In this document: positions 30,294 through 39,632 of the stretch, one piece after another
How the letters are laid out: each line of letters starts with the position of its first letter
How positions within the stretch are numbered: the stretch's first letter is position 1
Assembly (NCBI GenBank): GCA_014654265.1
Contig: JACWDI010000003.1
Coordinates: 92,032 to 156,031, forward strand
DNA: 64,000 nt
DNA from: Pelagibacterales bacterium SAG-MED11
GTDB lineage: Bacteria > Pseudomonadota > Alphaproteobacteria > Pelagibacterales > Pelagibacteraceae
Direction of reading: 5' to 3'
Notes under the pieces: generated by a model
Told to the model about the DNA's origin: nothing
Database searches by the model: none
Seen by the model: the letters and a program-made list of their open reading frames with translations, nothing else
Translations under genes and position numbers: made by a program

Positions 30294-30686
30294 ATGCTAA
30301 TAAAAAATACTTTAAAAATATTTGCTACTTACTGTGTGGCGATAGTAATATCTACTGCATCATTGGCTGGTATGAGTGACAACGATAAGTCCAAAGCTTG
30401 GGACTGTATTGGTATTTATATGGCTAACTACTTTCTTCCATCTGGTGAGACTTTTGAATACGCTATGAAAGAAAAATCTATATCAACTGTAAAAGTTTTA
30501 AAATCCTACGCTCTTGAGATAGGCATTCCAGAAAAAGAGTGGGATGAAGGAGTGAATAAAGCGGTAGATAAACATTATGGGTCGAAATATGACAAAGCTA
30601 AAACTGACAAATGTCATGCTTATGTGGAAGCGTTAGTTCCTAACGGAGCTGAAAGAGTCAAAAAAGTAATTCAAACTTTATATTAG
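30294..30686 (+). CDS. Secreted protein of unknown function (start refined to MLIKN)
   Basis: Signal peptide; two Cys in mature region; GGAG upstream of ATG 30294. Confidence 0.7.
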   Translation: MLIKNTLKIFATYCVAIVISTASLAGMSDNDKSKAWDCIGIYMANYFLPSGETFEYAMKEKSISTVKVLKSYALEIGIPEKEWDEGVNKAVDKHYGSKYDKAKTDKCHAYVEALVPNGAERVKKVIQTLY

Positions 30687-30701
30687 TAAAAAGGAGCAAA
30701 A

Positions 30702-31178
30702 ATGAAAAAAATAATAATAACTTTAATATTTACAATTATTTCTACATTAGCTTTTGCTAATTCAGGGAAATTTAATGCAAGTGGTATGGGATCTTGGGAA
30801 ATGAATATCATGAACGCTGGTAATGGTAATATGGCAATTACATATGACGGAAATGCCGGTCTCGCTGATAAAGACCCTAATAGTATATTTGATAAATCTA
30901 CAATGAATTGTGTTGGAGGACTTACATTAGTGGGTGGTAAGTTTGAAGATGAAACAGGTATGTGTACTTTTTATTTAGCTGATGGTGAAAAAGTTTTTAT
31001 AAATTACAAAGGTAAAGGAACTGGAGGTCAAGGTGGATCTGGAACTTTTTTAATTGTTGGCGGTACTGGAAAATATGAAAAAATTTCAGGTACTGGTTTT
31101 TCAAGTAGACAGAACCTTAAAGGGAAAAGTGGATTTGCTCATTCAATGAATCAAATGAGCGGCGAATATACATATTAA
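30702..31178 (+). CDS. Secreted beta-rich protein (allene-oxide-cyclase-barrel-like)
   Basis: Signal peptide MKKIIITLIFTIISTLAFA; GTFLIVGGTGKYEKISGTG motif. Confidence 0.65.
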   Translation: MKKIIITLIFTIISTLAFANSGKFNASGMGSWEMNIMNAGNGNMAITYDGNAGLADKDPNSIFDKSTMNCVGGLTLVGGKFEDETGMCTFYLADGEKVFINYKGKGTGGQGGSGTFLIVGGTGKYEKISGTGFSSRQNLKGKSGFAHSMNQMSGEYTY

Positions 31179-31194
31179 ATAAAAAGGAGAAAAA

Positions 31195-31479
31195 ATGGAA
31201 AAAGAAATGTTAGTAGTGGCTAAATTAAAAGAAGGTATGTTAGAAAAGTTTATGGGATTTATGCAATCACCAGAGGGTTTGGCAGAAAGAGCTAAAGTTG
31301 CAGTAGTGGAAAAAACTATTGGAACGGTAGCCCCAGATAAAAAAACTGTAATGTTTAAGATATTTTGCATTGATGAACCTGCATTGCATAAGTTTATTGA
31401 AGGGACTGAGGTATCAAAACCTGTTATGGATGCTGTTATAGATAGCTATTCGATTTATGATTTAACAAAAGTAAAATAG
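31195..31479 (+). CDS. Small protein of unknown function, possible dimeric alpha+beta-barrel fold
   Basis: 94 aa ORF with close AAGGAG RBS, co-directional. Confidence 0.6.
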   Translation: MEKEMLVVAKLKEGMLEKFMGFMQSPEGLAERAKVAVVEKTIGTVAPDKKTVMFKIFCIDEPALHKFIEGTEVSKPVMDAVIDSYSIYDLTKVK

Positions 31480-31486
31480 GAGAAAT

Positions 31487-31777
31487 ATGAAAAATTATAT
31501 AGTAACACACACTTTTAAGTCAAAAGAGGCAAAAGCTAAAATGATTGAAGTTACTGGCTCAATGTCTATGGAAGATATGACTAAAGCAATGACAAGTGAA
31601 AATGCAAAGTGTCAAATGAGCTGGAATACACCAGGTGATAATTTAACAATGTATTGTTGGTGGAAAGGTACTGATCCAGATGCAATTAATAAACAATTAG
31701 AGTCTATGAACGATTTTTATGAACCTCATAAATTTGTTGAGTGTACAGATGATGTCATAGATTTTAATGCTAAATAA
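31487..31777 (+). CDS. Small protein of unknown function, possible ferredoxin-like/alpha+beta-barrel fold
   Basis: 96 aa ORF, 7 nt after previous stop, RBS AGGAG. Confidence 0.6.
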   Translation: MKNYIVTHTFKSKEAKAKMIEVTGSMSMEDMTKAMTSENAKCQMSWNTPGDNLTMYCWWKGTDPDAINKQLESMNDFYEPHKFVECTDDVIDFNAK

Positions 31778-31811
31778 AAGTATCTAAACTTTTACTAGAT
31801 AAGGAAAAACA

Positions 31812-32120
31812 ATGAAAGTAATTTATACTAGAACAATGAGAGTGAAAGATGATGGTTTAGGAAAAGCTATGGAAATTGGAAAAGGTTTAGCAGCAGTTAG
31901 AAAAAAACATTATCCGAACCATGATGTCTATTTTTCTTTTCAAATGGGTGGAGATCCAAGAACAATTAGAGAAACTTTAATTGGATCTATGTTTGAAGGT
32001 GATAATGATGCTGACGCTAATATGTCTGCAGATCCTGAATATATAAAACTTTTAGAGCAATTGAAAGAGGTTGCAATAGAAGGTACTATTGAAGACGAGA
32101 TTAGACCAATATTTAGCTAA
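31812..32120 (+). CDS. Small protein of unknown function
   Basis: 102 aa ORF with aAGGa RBS; co-directional cluster. Confidence 0.6.
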   Translation: MKVIYTRTMRVKDDGLGKAMEIGKGLAAVRKKHYPNHDVYFSFQMGGDPRTIRETLIGSMFEGDNDADANMSADPEYIKLLEQLKEVAIEGTIEDEIRPIFS

Positions 32121-32132
32121 AGGACTTAAATT

Positions 32133-32549
32133 ATGTTAGAAAAATTTAATGGAATAATTTATTTAGCAGTATTTTTAATTCATTTTATAGGGTTTGCTTA
32201 TTATGGTTTTAGATGTGTTTTTCAAACACAATCTTTTTTAAATCAGTATGGAATGCATGATACTGGTGCTGGTATAGTCAGATTTTTTGGTTCTATATTC
32301 ATTGGATCAACTGTAATGGCAATTTATGTGGGATTTATTAGACCCAATGGTTTAGAAGCAACCTGGGCATTCTTTAATTTAATATTTTTACAAAACTTAT
32401 CAGCATTTATAGTTGGTTTTTATAGTACCAAGATAAATAAACTTGGACATACTGACAAAACTTCAGATGAAGCAATTTATGCACCTTTGTTTTTAACAAT
32501 TTTAAGTGCTTTACTTTGTTATGGTTTAGCAGATAAAATCTACGTTTAA
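32133..32549 (+). CDS. Small four-TM-type membrane protein
   Basis: Hydrophobic segments across 138 aa; 12 nt from previous gene. Confidence 0.65.
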   Translation: MLEKFNGIIYLAVFLIHFIGFAYYGFRCVFQTQSFLNQYGMHDTGAGIVRFFGSIFIGSTVMAIYVGFIRPNGLEATWAFFNLIFLQNLSAFIVGFYSTKINKLGHTDKTSDEAIYAPLFLTILSALLCYGLADKIYV

Positions 32550-32565
32550 CAACAAAGGAGGGTCA

Positions 32566-32916
32566 ATGGCCGGAGTAGAGGTAAAAACTTTCGATAAAGC
32601 AGATGAAGTTAATGATAACTTTAATAACGCAAAAATTGAAGCAGTTAAAGTTGGAAACCAGAGAGTAATGAAACTTACTTTACAACCTGGATGGAAATGG
32701 TCAAAAGATATCAAGCCTACAGTTGGTGGTGATAGCTGCCAAGCAACACATTTAGGTGTAATTGTTTCAGGAGCTGTTTGCGCGAAACATAATGATGGTA
32801 CAGAGATGACATACAAAGCTGGGGATGCTTATTCAATTCAGCCTGGACACGATGGTTGGGTAGTTGGAAATGAACCAGCTGTTGTTTATGAATTTCATGG
32901 AATGTGGGGTGAATGA
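32566..32916 (+). CDS. Cupin-domain protein
   Basis: LQPGWKWSKDI...HLGVIVSGAV...YKAGDAYSIQPGHDGWVVGNEPAVVYEF. Confidence 0.75.
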   Translation: MAGVEVKTFDKADEVNDNFNNAKIEAVKVGNQRVMKLTLQPGWKWSKDIKPTVGGDSCQATHLGVIVSGAVCAKHNDGTEMTYKAGDAYSIQPGHDGWVVGNEPAVVYEFHGMWGE

Positions 32917-32922
32917 TCTTTA

Positions 32923-33210
32923 ATGCCAGGTTTTGTTATTTTTAATATAGAAATAAAAAAACCTGAAGAATATAAGGAATACGTTGAGAAGGTTACACCA
33001 ATAGCTAAAAAATTTGGAGGTGAATATATCGTCAGAGGTGGTGAAACTAAAGTGATTGAAGGTACCTGGACATATCCCAGAACAATCATTATAAAATTTC
33101 CAAGTTACGAAAAAGCTTTAGAGTGGTATGATTCAGAGGAATATAAACCAATTAAACAAATCCGTTTAGACAATTCAGTCAGTAATGGAATAATTATTAA
33201 AGGAGTATAA
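32923..33210 (+). CDS. DUF1330-family protein
   Basis: IKKPEEYKEYVEKVTPIAKKFGGEYIVRGGETKVIEGTW...FPSYEKALEWYDSEEYKPIKQIR. Confidence 0.88.
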   Translation: MPGFVIFNIEIKKPEEYKEYVEKVTPIAKKFGGEYIVRGGETKVIEGTWTYPRTIIIKFPSYEKALEWYDSEEYKPIKQIRLDNSVSNGIIIKGV

Positions 33211-33211
33211 A

Positions 33212-33532
33212 ATGTCGATGTTAGAGAAATATACAAAAGCAATTAATAATAAAGATGAGTCAACTATGAATGAACTTTTGCATGATGATTTTAAATTTAC
33301 AATGCATAAATCAGGAAATACCTTAGGTAAGGCTGATGTTATAAAATGGGCAATGAGTGGTGATATTAATCAAGATAAAGCAAGAGTAGTCTACGAAAAT
33401 GATGAAGTTGGAGTTCATCATTCGATAGTTACATTTAATGATGGAAATGTTGAAGCTGTAATGGCAGTTTACAAATACAAAGATGGAAAAATTATTAGTT
33501 TAGAGACAGGTGCAACTAAACTTTCAAAATAA
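33212..33532 (+). CDS. SnoaL/NTF2-like protein
   Basis: MLEKYTKAINNKDESTMNELLHDDFKFTMHKSG typical NTF2-like start. Confidence 0.7.
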   Translation: MSMLEKYTKAINNKDESTMNELLHDDFKFTMHKSGNTLGKADVIKWAMSGDINQDKARVVYENDEVGVHHSIVTFNDGNVEAVMAVYKYKDGKIISLETGATKLSK

Positions 33533-34123
33533 GTGAAAAATATAGATTTTTATTTTTCAATAGGAAGTACATATACCTATCTGACTGTCACTAGAATTCT
33601 TGATATAGAAAAAAAGCATCAGATTAAATTTAATTGGAAACCTTTTAGTGTCAGAGTAATTATGAAAGAAATGGACAATATTCCATTTCCGAAAGATAAA
33701 ATAAATAAAGTAAATTATATGTGGCGAGACATAGAGAGACGTGCTGAGGGCTATGGTTTTTTTGCTAAAACACCAGTGCCCTATCCATTATCTGAATTTG
33801 ACTTAGCAAATCAAATTGCTATTCTTGGATTAGATAAAGGTTGGGGGACAGATTATATCAGACTCACCTATAAAAAATGGTTTCAAGAAGGAAAAGAACC
33901 AGCTATCGATCCTAGTATTTCTGAAATTTGTAAAGAATTAGGTTTAAAAAAAGATGAGATAATTTCTGAAGCCAAATCTGAAATATTCGAGAAAAAATAT
34001 ATGTCAAACACAGATTCTGCACGAAAAAAAAAAGTATTTGGTAGTCCATCTTTTATAGTTGAAAATGAAATATTTTGGGGTGATGATAGAATGGAAGATG
34101 CTATAAATTGGGCAAAAAAATAA
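33533..34123 (+). CDS. DsbA-family / 2-hydroxychromene-2-carboxylate isomerase-like protein; GTG start
   Basis: IDFYFSIGSTYTYL...NWKPFSVR...VFGSPSFIVENEIFWGDDRM. Confidence 0.85.
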   Translation: MKNIDFYFSIGSTYTYLTVTRILDIEKKHQIKFNWKPFSVRVIMKEMDNIPFPKDKINKVNYMWRDIERRAEGYGFFAKTPVPYPLSEFDLANQIAILGLDKGWGTDYIRLTYKKWFQEGKEPAIDPSISEICKELGLKKDEIISEAKSEIFEKKYMSNTDSARKKKVFGSPSFIVENEIFWGDDRMEDAINWAKK

Positions 34124-34344
34124 TGTTACCTAAAAAGTATACTAAAATATTATTTATTTGCCTTATGAGTTTTAGTATGAGTTTAATTATGACTCTTATA
34201 ATTACATATATAAATACAGGTTTTGATGAATTGTACTACAAAAGATTCTTCAAAGCGTGGTCTATAAGCTTACCTGTAGCGTTAGTAGCAATATCACTAG
34301 TCGCACCTATAGTACAAAAAATTGTAGATAAAGTTATTGAATAG
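34108..34344 (+). CDS. DUF2798-like two-TM protein
   Basis: MSFSMSLIMTLIITYINTGFDELYYKRFFKAWSISLPVALVAISLVAPIVQKIVDKV. Confidence 0.7.
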   Translation: MGKKIMLPKKYTKILFICLMSFSMSLIMTLIITYINTGFDELYYKRFFKAWSISLPVALVAISLVAPIVQKIVDKVIE

Positions 34345-34358
34345 TTTTATTAATTACT

Positions 34359-34694
34359 ATGAGTAATTTTGCAGGTTATATTTTTTTGTTTTTAGCAATA
34401 ATTCTAGGAATTGCTTCAAATGGATTTTTAAAATCTACAAACGGATTTACTATTATTACACCAACAATTTTTTGCATACTTTCAATAATTGCATGCATTT
34501 TTTGTTTATCAAAAGCAATGAATATAATTCCAGTTGGATTTGCTTACGCAACATATGGGGGTCTAACTATAGCTGCTGTTTCTTTATTTGCAGTATTTAA
34601 GTACAACCAGATACCAAATTTTTATGGAATAGTTGGGATTGTTTTAATTATTATAGGAGTAATTCTTTTAAACACTCTTGGAAAAGCTACTTAG
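34359..34694 (+). CDS. SMR/EmrE-family small multidrug-resistance transporter
   Basis: Four TMs, IIPVGFAYATYGGLTIAAVSLFAVFKYNQIPNFYGIVGIVLIIIGVILLN. Confidence 0.85.
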   Translation: MSNFAGYIFLFLAIILGIASNGFLKSTNGFTIITPTIFCILSIIACIFCLSKAMNIIPVGFAYATYGGLTIAAVSLFAVFKYNQIPNFYGIVGIVLIIIGVILLNTLGKAT

Positions 34695-35493
34695 CAACAG
34701 GTTTCAATAATTTCAAAATTTTATTTTGGATCTTTAGGTTGGCAGAAGAAACAATATTACCAGCTTTAATCGCATCATTATTATTCCAAGTACTTACCAC
34801 ACCACCGGCAGCTTTTATAATTGGAATTAAAGGGTGAATATCCCATTTTTTATTTGCACATTGAATGACAACATCTACTTTTCCTTCTGCAAGGTGAGAA
34901 TAACTTAGGGCATCTGCGCAGGGGAATTGCATTAACTTTAATATTTGAGGTATTTTTTTTTGTTTATTTAAGGATAACATTCCATGAAAAGCAGCTGACA
35001 TTTTAATATTTTTAAAAGAAACTTTTTTATTAACTTTTATTTTCTTTCTTTTTCCATTTTCAACTACATGGGCTAACTTATCCGAGGAATTAAAGTAAAA
35101 TTTTCTAAGCACTGGATAATTGGCTAAACCAACTACAGGTGTGCCTTTATAATTTAAAGAAACTAAATTGCTCCAAGTAGGATTTCCTATTACATAGGAC
35201 CTGGTTCCATCAATTGGGTCAATTATCCAAGTGTATTCACTTTTAGTTTTTTTATATCCAAATTCTTCACCTAACACTTGATGGTTTGGAAATTTCTTTT
35301 TAATCTCATTTCTAATAAATTTTTCAAATGCTTTATCTGAGGTTGTAACTGGGTCATATCCCCTGCCCTTTAATTTATTTGAAACTTTAAAGGTTTTGTT
35401 CAATTTGGAGTAATAATAACTGGTTAATTTCCTTGCTAAATTTTCAAGGAATTTTGAGTAAATTTTATATTCTCTAGAATTTAATATTGGCAC
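34687..35493 (-). CDS. Inositol monophosphatase/histidinol-phosphatase family protein
   Basis: VLGEEFGYK, WIIDPIDGTRSYVIGNPTW, KWDIHPLIPIIKAAGG. Confidence 0.88.
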   Translation of the reverse strand: MPILNSREYKIYSKFLENLARKLTSYYYSKLNKTFKVSNKLKGRGYDPVTTSDKAFEKFIRNEIKKKFPNHQVLGEEFGYKKTKSEYTWIIDPIDGTRSYVIGNPTWSNLVSLNYKGTPVVGLANYPVLRKFYFNSSDKLAHVVENGKRKKIKVNKKVSFKNIKMSAAFHGMLSLNKQKKIPQILKLMQFPCADALSYSHLAEGKVDVVIQCANKKWDIHPLIPIIKAAGGVVSTWNNNDAIKAGNIVSSANLKIQNKILKLLKPVAK

Positions 35494-35559
35494 ACAGGAC
35501 TAATACTATTTAATTACTATTGATTAAAGCTAAATTTTAAATAATCATTTAAAATCTTT

Positions 35560-36660
35560 ATGAAAATTGAATTAAATGAAAATAAAGTTTTTTTAGAAAA
35601 TAAAGGGTTAAAAAAAGAAATTCATCCATTTTGGCTTAGAGAAAGAATTGATGGAGATAAATACATAGATCAAATCACACAACAAAGACTTTTCGATCCA
35701 ACAGAACTGAAAAACAACATTAAAATCGATAAATTAAACTTATCTGATGATTTTTTGGAAGTTACATTTAACGATGGTACTTACAATAAATTTAATGTCA
35801 AAAATATTTTAAAAGAATTTTTAAACGACAGTTATAACCAAAATGTAGCTAAAGTTAAATGGGACTCTTCATTAAAAATATCAAATAATTTTAATTTCGA
35901 AGAAAATATTTTTGAAAAGAAAAGTATGTATGAAGCTTTAATCCATTTTTATAAATATGGTTTTGTTATATTTAAAAAAGTACCTACAGAAAATAATTTT
36001 ATTGTAAATTTCGCTAATTCAATTGGAAGTGTTAGAAGAACAAATTTTGGAGAATTTTTTAATGTTAAATCAAAACCTAACCCAAATGATTTAGCATATA
36101 CATCATTGCCTCTAGCTCCTCATACAGACAATCCCTATAGAAATCCTGTGCCATGTATTCAATTACTACATTGCATCGAGAACGAAGTTACAGGAGGTTT
36201 ATCTACTTTAGTTGATGGTTATAATGTAAGTGAAAGTCTTAAAAAGGATTATCCTGAATATTATAAAATTTTAACTGAAACAAAAGTAAGATTTCAATTT
36301 ATAGATCGAAGTGTTATTTTAGAAAATTGGTCAGAAATGATTGAACTTGATCAAAATGGAAATTTTAAACAAGTAAGATTCAGTCCTAGGCTCGATTTTG
36401 TTCCTTTAATAGATAAAGAAAAATTAGAATTATTTTATTCGGCAAGAAAAAAAATATCTGAGCTATATAATTCAAATAAATACCGTATTGAATTCAAATT
36501 AATTCCAGGTGATTTAATAATGATGGACAATCATAGACTTTTACATGGTCGAACTAGATACGATACTAATGAGGGTAATAGATTTCTTCAGGGTTGTTAT
36601 ATTGATTATGATAGTACAGAAGGTAAATTAAAACATCTCAAGCGAGAGTTAAATATTTAA
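35560..36660 (+). CDS. Gamma-butyrobetaine dioxygenase-like TauD-family oxygenase (with N-terminal DUF971-like domain)
   Basis: PHTDNPYRNPVPCIQLLHC, MMDNHRLLHGRTRYD. Confidence 0.85.
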   Translation: MKIELNENKVFLENKGLKKEIHPFWLRERIDGDKYIDQITQQRLFDPTELKNNIKIDKLNLSDDFLEVTFNDGTYNKFNVKNILKEFLNDSYNQNVAKVKWDSSLKISNNFNFEENIFEKKSMYEALIHFYKYGFVIFKKVPTENNFIVNFANSIGSVRRTNFGEFFNVKSKPNPNDLAYTSLPLAPHTDNPYRNPVPCIQLLHCIENEVTGGLSTLVDGYNVSESLKKDYPEYYKILTETKVRFQFIDRSVILENWSEMIELDQNGNFKQVRFSPRLDFVPLIDKEKLELFYSARKKISELYNSNKYRIEFKLIPGDLIMMDNHRLLHGRTRYDTNEGNRFLQGCYIDYDSTEGKLKHLKRELNI

Positions 36661-36662
36661 AT

Positions 36663-36842
36663 TTATTTTTTAAAACAGTTATTGACTAGTATTGCCATCA
36701 GTATCCAAATAACAAATGTTTCTCCATGTGTAAATGAATAGTCTGCACCTGCAAATCCTGCAACAATATTTATTCCATAAATAATTATTGTAGAGATAAT
36801 AAGACTAGAAATTAAATTAATTAATCCACTTATATATTTCAT
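36663..36842 (-). CDS. Small two-TM protein (59 aa), not in ORF track
   Basis: MKYISGLINLISSLIISTIIIYGINIVAGFAGADYSFTHGETFVIWILMAILVNNCFKK*. Confidence 0.5.
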   Translation of the reverse strand: MKYISGLINLISSLIISTIIIYGINIVAGFAGADYSFTHGETFVIWILMAILVNNCFKK

Positions 36843-36884
36843 AATTTAAATTTATATATATTTGTCTTTAATGCAATTCAAAAT

Positions 36885-37334
36885 TTAATGAGGGGCTCTA
36901 AATTTACTATGACAAGCCTTACAATTACTCCACATAAATTTTTGTAAGGTAGCTCTAACATCATCACTAGACTCTATAACTTTAACTAGCTCAATCATGT
37001 CAGTAGAGGATTTTTTCATCAAACTGTTAAACTCATCTTTATTCTCCCATATAATTGGTAAAGCCCCTGTTTTAAAACCCTCTTTTGTATTATCTGGAAA
37101 ATATTCGAGTAAAGTTAAGTAATTTTCACTCATTTCTTTCATCAAGCTTGAAGCCTTAACAAAATCACCTTTACTGGCAAAAGTTTGAACCCTCTTAGCA
37201 GTACTGTAATTTTTACTAAATAATGCTTTTCTACCTTTAATAATTTCTTCTACAGTTTGAGCGTTGGTGGAAAAAGGAAAGATTAAGGAAAAAATAATTA
37301 TAAATATTTTTATTATTTTTATTTTTTGTACCAT
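36885..37334 (-). CDS. Secreted cytochrome c'-like protein
   Basis: Signal peptide; C-terminal CKACH heme motif. Confidence 0.82.
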   Translation of the reverse strand: MVQKIKIIKIFIIIFSLIFPFSTNAQTVEEIIKGRKALFSKNYSTAKRVQTFASKGDFVKASSLMKEMSENYLTLLEYFPDNTKEGFKTGALPIIWENKDEFNSLMKKSSTDMIELVKVIESSDDVRATLQKFMWSNCKACHSKFRAPH

Positions 37335-37339
37335 AAACT

Positions 37340-37822
37340 TTATATTGTCATGAATACTGAGAATTTCCCTTCAATAAGTTGATAAATAACATAAGGCTCA
37401 TCCTTATCACCTGGCATACCTGGTGTGCCAATCGGCATTCCGGGCAATGCTATTCCATCAATATCAGGTTGCTCTTTTAGTAATTTATTTATCGCTTCTA
37501 GCGGAACATGACCTTCAATAAAGTATTTGTCCATGATTGTAGTGTGACAAGACTGCATTTCTAACGGAATATTAAATTTTTGTTTAATTGTATGAAGACT
37601 TCCCATATCTGTTTGTTTTACTTTGAATTTTTCTTTTTCTAAAAAAGAAACATATCCATTGCAACATCCACAAGTGGGAGTTTTAAAAATTTCGACATTC
37701 TGTTTATTATTAATATTGGCCAAAGCATTTTTTTCATATGTTGCAAAGTTAATAATATAAAAGAATGATATTGTTAATATCATTAAGACAGCTAACCTAA
37801 TCAAATTATTTTTTAATATCAT
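37340..37822 (-). CDS. DUF411 metal-binding protein
   Basis: EIFKTPTCGCCNGYVSFLEKEKF...CHTTIMDKYFIEGHVP...GIALPGMPIGTPGMPG. Confidence 0.9.
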   Translation of the reverse strand: MILKNNLIRLAVLMILTISFFYIINFATYEKNALANINNKQNVEIFKTPTCGCCNGYVSFLEKEKFKVKQTDMGSLHTIKQKFNIPLEMQSCHTTIMDKYFIEGHVPLEAINKLLKEQPDIDGIALPGMPIGTPGMPGDKDEPYVIYQLIEGKFSVFMTI

Positions 37823-37941
37823 ATGAAATAATAATTAATTACTAACCCTTATATCAACAAAAAAATATTAGGTATATCATCCACATTGTTCAATTTGGTC
37901 ACACTTATTTTAATAACAGAGACTCCTTTAAAATTTTATTT

Positions 37942-38487
37942 ATGATATTCTTAAATCCTATGAAACTAACAAATAACTCAACAGAATATGGCTTTATTTC
38001 TAAAACATTTCATTGGTTAAGTGCCGCAGCATTAATTCTTCAAATACCATTGGGTTTCTACTTGGTTGATCTTGATTTTAATGAAACAAGATTAACTATT
38101 GAGAGTATTCATGTTGTTGTTGGTCTTTCGATATTTTATTTAACTATATTGAGGTTAATCTATAAAATTTTCAATCCAACTCCATCTTTAGGTAACAGTG
38201 TTTTTTCAGGACAAAAGTTAATAGCGACAATGAATCATGTACTTTTGTATTTAACTATTTTGACTATTACTATTTCAGGTGCTTTAAAAAAATTATTTAA
38301 TGGTGAAATACTTGACTTATTTTTCTTTAATCTAGAAATTAAAGATAACTTCGAACTAGCAGAAATATTTTATGATATCCATATAATTTCAAATTATTTT
38401 CTGATTGCCTTAATCTCATTACATATTTTAGCAGTAATAGCACATAAAGTTTTATTTAAAGAAAACTTACTAAAAAGAATCTTATAA
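37942..38487 (+). CDS. Cytochrome b561
   Basis: FHWLSAAALILQIPLGFYL, ESIHVVVGLSIFYLTILRL, HILAVIAHK. Confidence 0.85.
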   Translation: MIFLNPMKLTNNSTEYGFISKTFHWLSAAALILQIPLGFYLVDLDFNETRLTIESIHVVVGLSIFYLTILRLIYKIFNPTPSLGNSVFSGQKLIATMNHVLLYLTILTITISGALKKLFNGEILDLFFFNLEIKDNFELAEIFYDIHIISNYFLIALISLHILAVIAHKVLFKENLLKRIL

Positions 38488-39192
38488 AATAAAACAATCC
38501 AGTCTATCTCTAAATTGAATGTAATTTTTATATTTATAATTAATTTCCTCAATACCTTCTAAAATTTCATTTTTTGATAATGGTAATAAAATTGAGATAT
38601 ATCTATTTTCAATCATAGTAAGATATTTTTTTTTATTGATTTTAACTTTATAGATAAAGTTTTTTCTTTTTCGTTGAGGATAAAGTCTAGTGATGAGTTT
38701 TAAAACCTTGTTATCTCTTTTAAGAGATTTATTAAGTCTTATTTTCATTTTTCTAAAGGTAGGTAATTCATTTTTTTTACCATCTAATGTTAAAATAAAA
38801 ATTTTACCATTATGTTTCAAATTTTTCTTACAAAGAAATAATAATCTCTTTATTTTTTTAAAAGTTAACAAATGAATTGTTTGTTTAATCAAAATTAAAT
38901 CAAATTTTTTCTTACTAGTTAAAAAGAATGATGTGGCATCTGATTTTTTGAAATTTATCCTTTTATCTTTATCTTTGTGATTTATAATATCAATACCGGT
39001 TGGCTTACTTTTAAGTTTTAAACTTGATTTTATTGTTCCTAAGATTTTACCTCGACCACATCCAATATCTAATATTTCAGAATTTGGGTTTAATTTTATA
39101 TTTTTGAATAAAAATTTATTAAATGACCTAATGTAATCATTGGAAGAAAGCCAAGTTTTATTATCCCAGTTTTTAATGACAGTTGATGCCAA
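38482..39192 (-). CDS. SAM-dependent methyltransferase-like protein
   Basis: ILDIGCGRGKILG; FDLILIKQTIHLL. Confidence 0.7.
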   Translation of the reverse strand: MASTVIKNWDNKTWLSSNDYIRSFNKFLFKNIKLNPNSEILDIGCGRGKILGTIKSSLKLKSKPTGIDIINHKDKDKRINFKKSDATSFFLTSKKKFDLILIKQTIHLLTFKKIKRLLFLCKKNLKHNGKIFILTLDGKKNELPTFRKMKIRLNKSLKRDNKVLKLITRLYPQRKRKNFIYKVKINKKKYLTMIENRYISILLPLSKNEILEGIEEINYKYKNYIQFRDRLDCFIL

Positions 39193-39610
39193 ATTTTTTA
39201 AGTCTCCAATAATTATAGGGCCATGGAGTTACAAAACCTGCTCCAAGCATTAAAGGTATAACCCACCAAGTTAATATTGCTCCACCAGTTAAAAAATAAT
39301 CAGTTAAATTCATCGCAATTTCCATACTTACCATAGCGATAAAGCTCATACCTAAAGCTGTTTTTAATGCATTATTAAAACTTATATTTTGTCTAAGTAA
39401 GATAAAAGTTTCAAGCATTACGCTAGTTATTAAACCATTTATTATTGCAAGAATCATTATTCCTAAAACCGGAAATGGTATTTCTGTTAATTGAAAAAAT
39501 AAAATAGTACCAAAATCTCCTATGGCACATCCGAGCAAACACCATGCAGTATTTTTTGCACTTTGTTTCCAGGTATTTTTACAGGACCAGTCAAATGTAG
39601 TGGTTTCCAT
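39173..39610 (-). CDS. DUF4396-like membrane protein
   Basis: CLLGCAIGDFGTILFF...GMSFIAMVSMEIAMNLTDY...TPWPYNYWRLKKFG. Confidence 0.75.
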   Translation of the reverse strand: METTTFDWSCKNTWKQSAKNTAWCLLGCAIGDFGTILFFQLTEIPFPVLGIMILAIINGLITSVMLETFILLRQNISFNNALKTALGMSFIAMVSMEIAMNLTDYFLTGGAILTWWVIPLMLGAGFVTPWPYNYWRLKKFGINCH

Positions 39611-39632
39611 AATTTTATGATAATATTTACTT

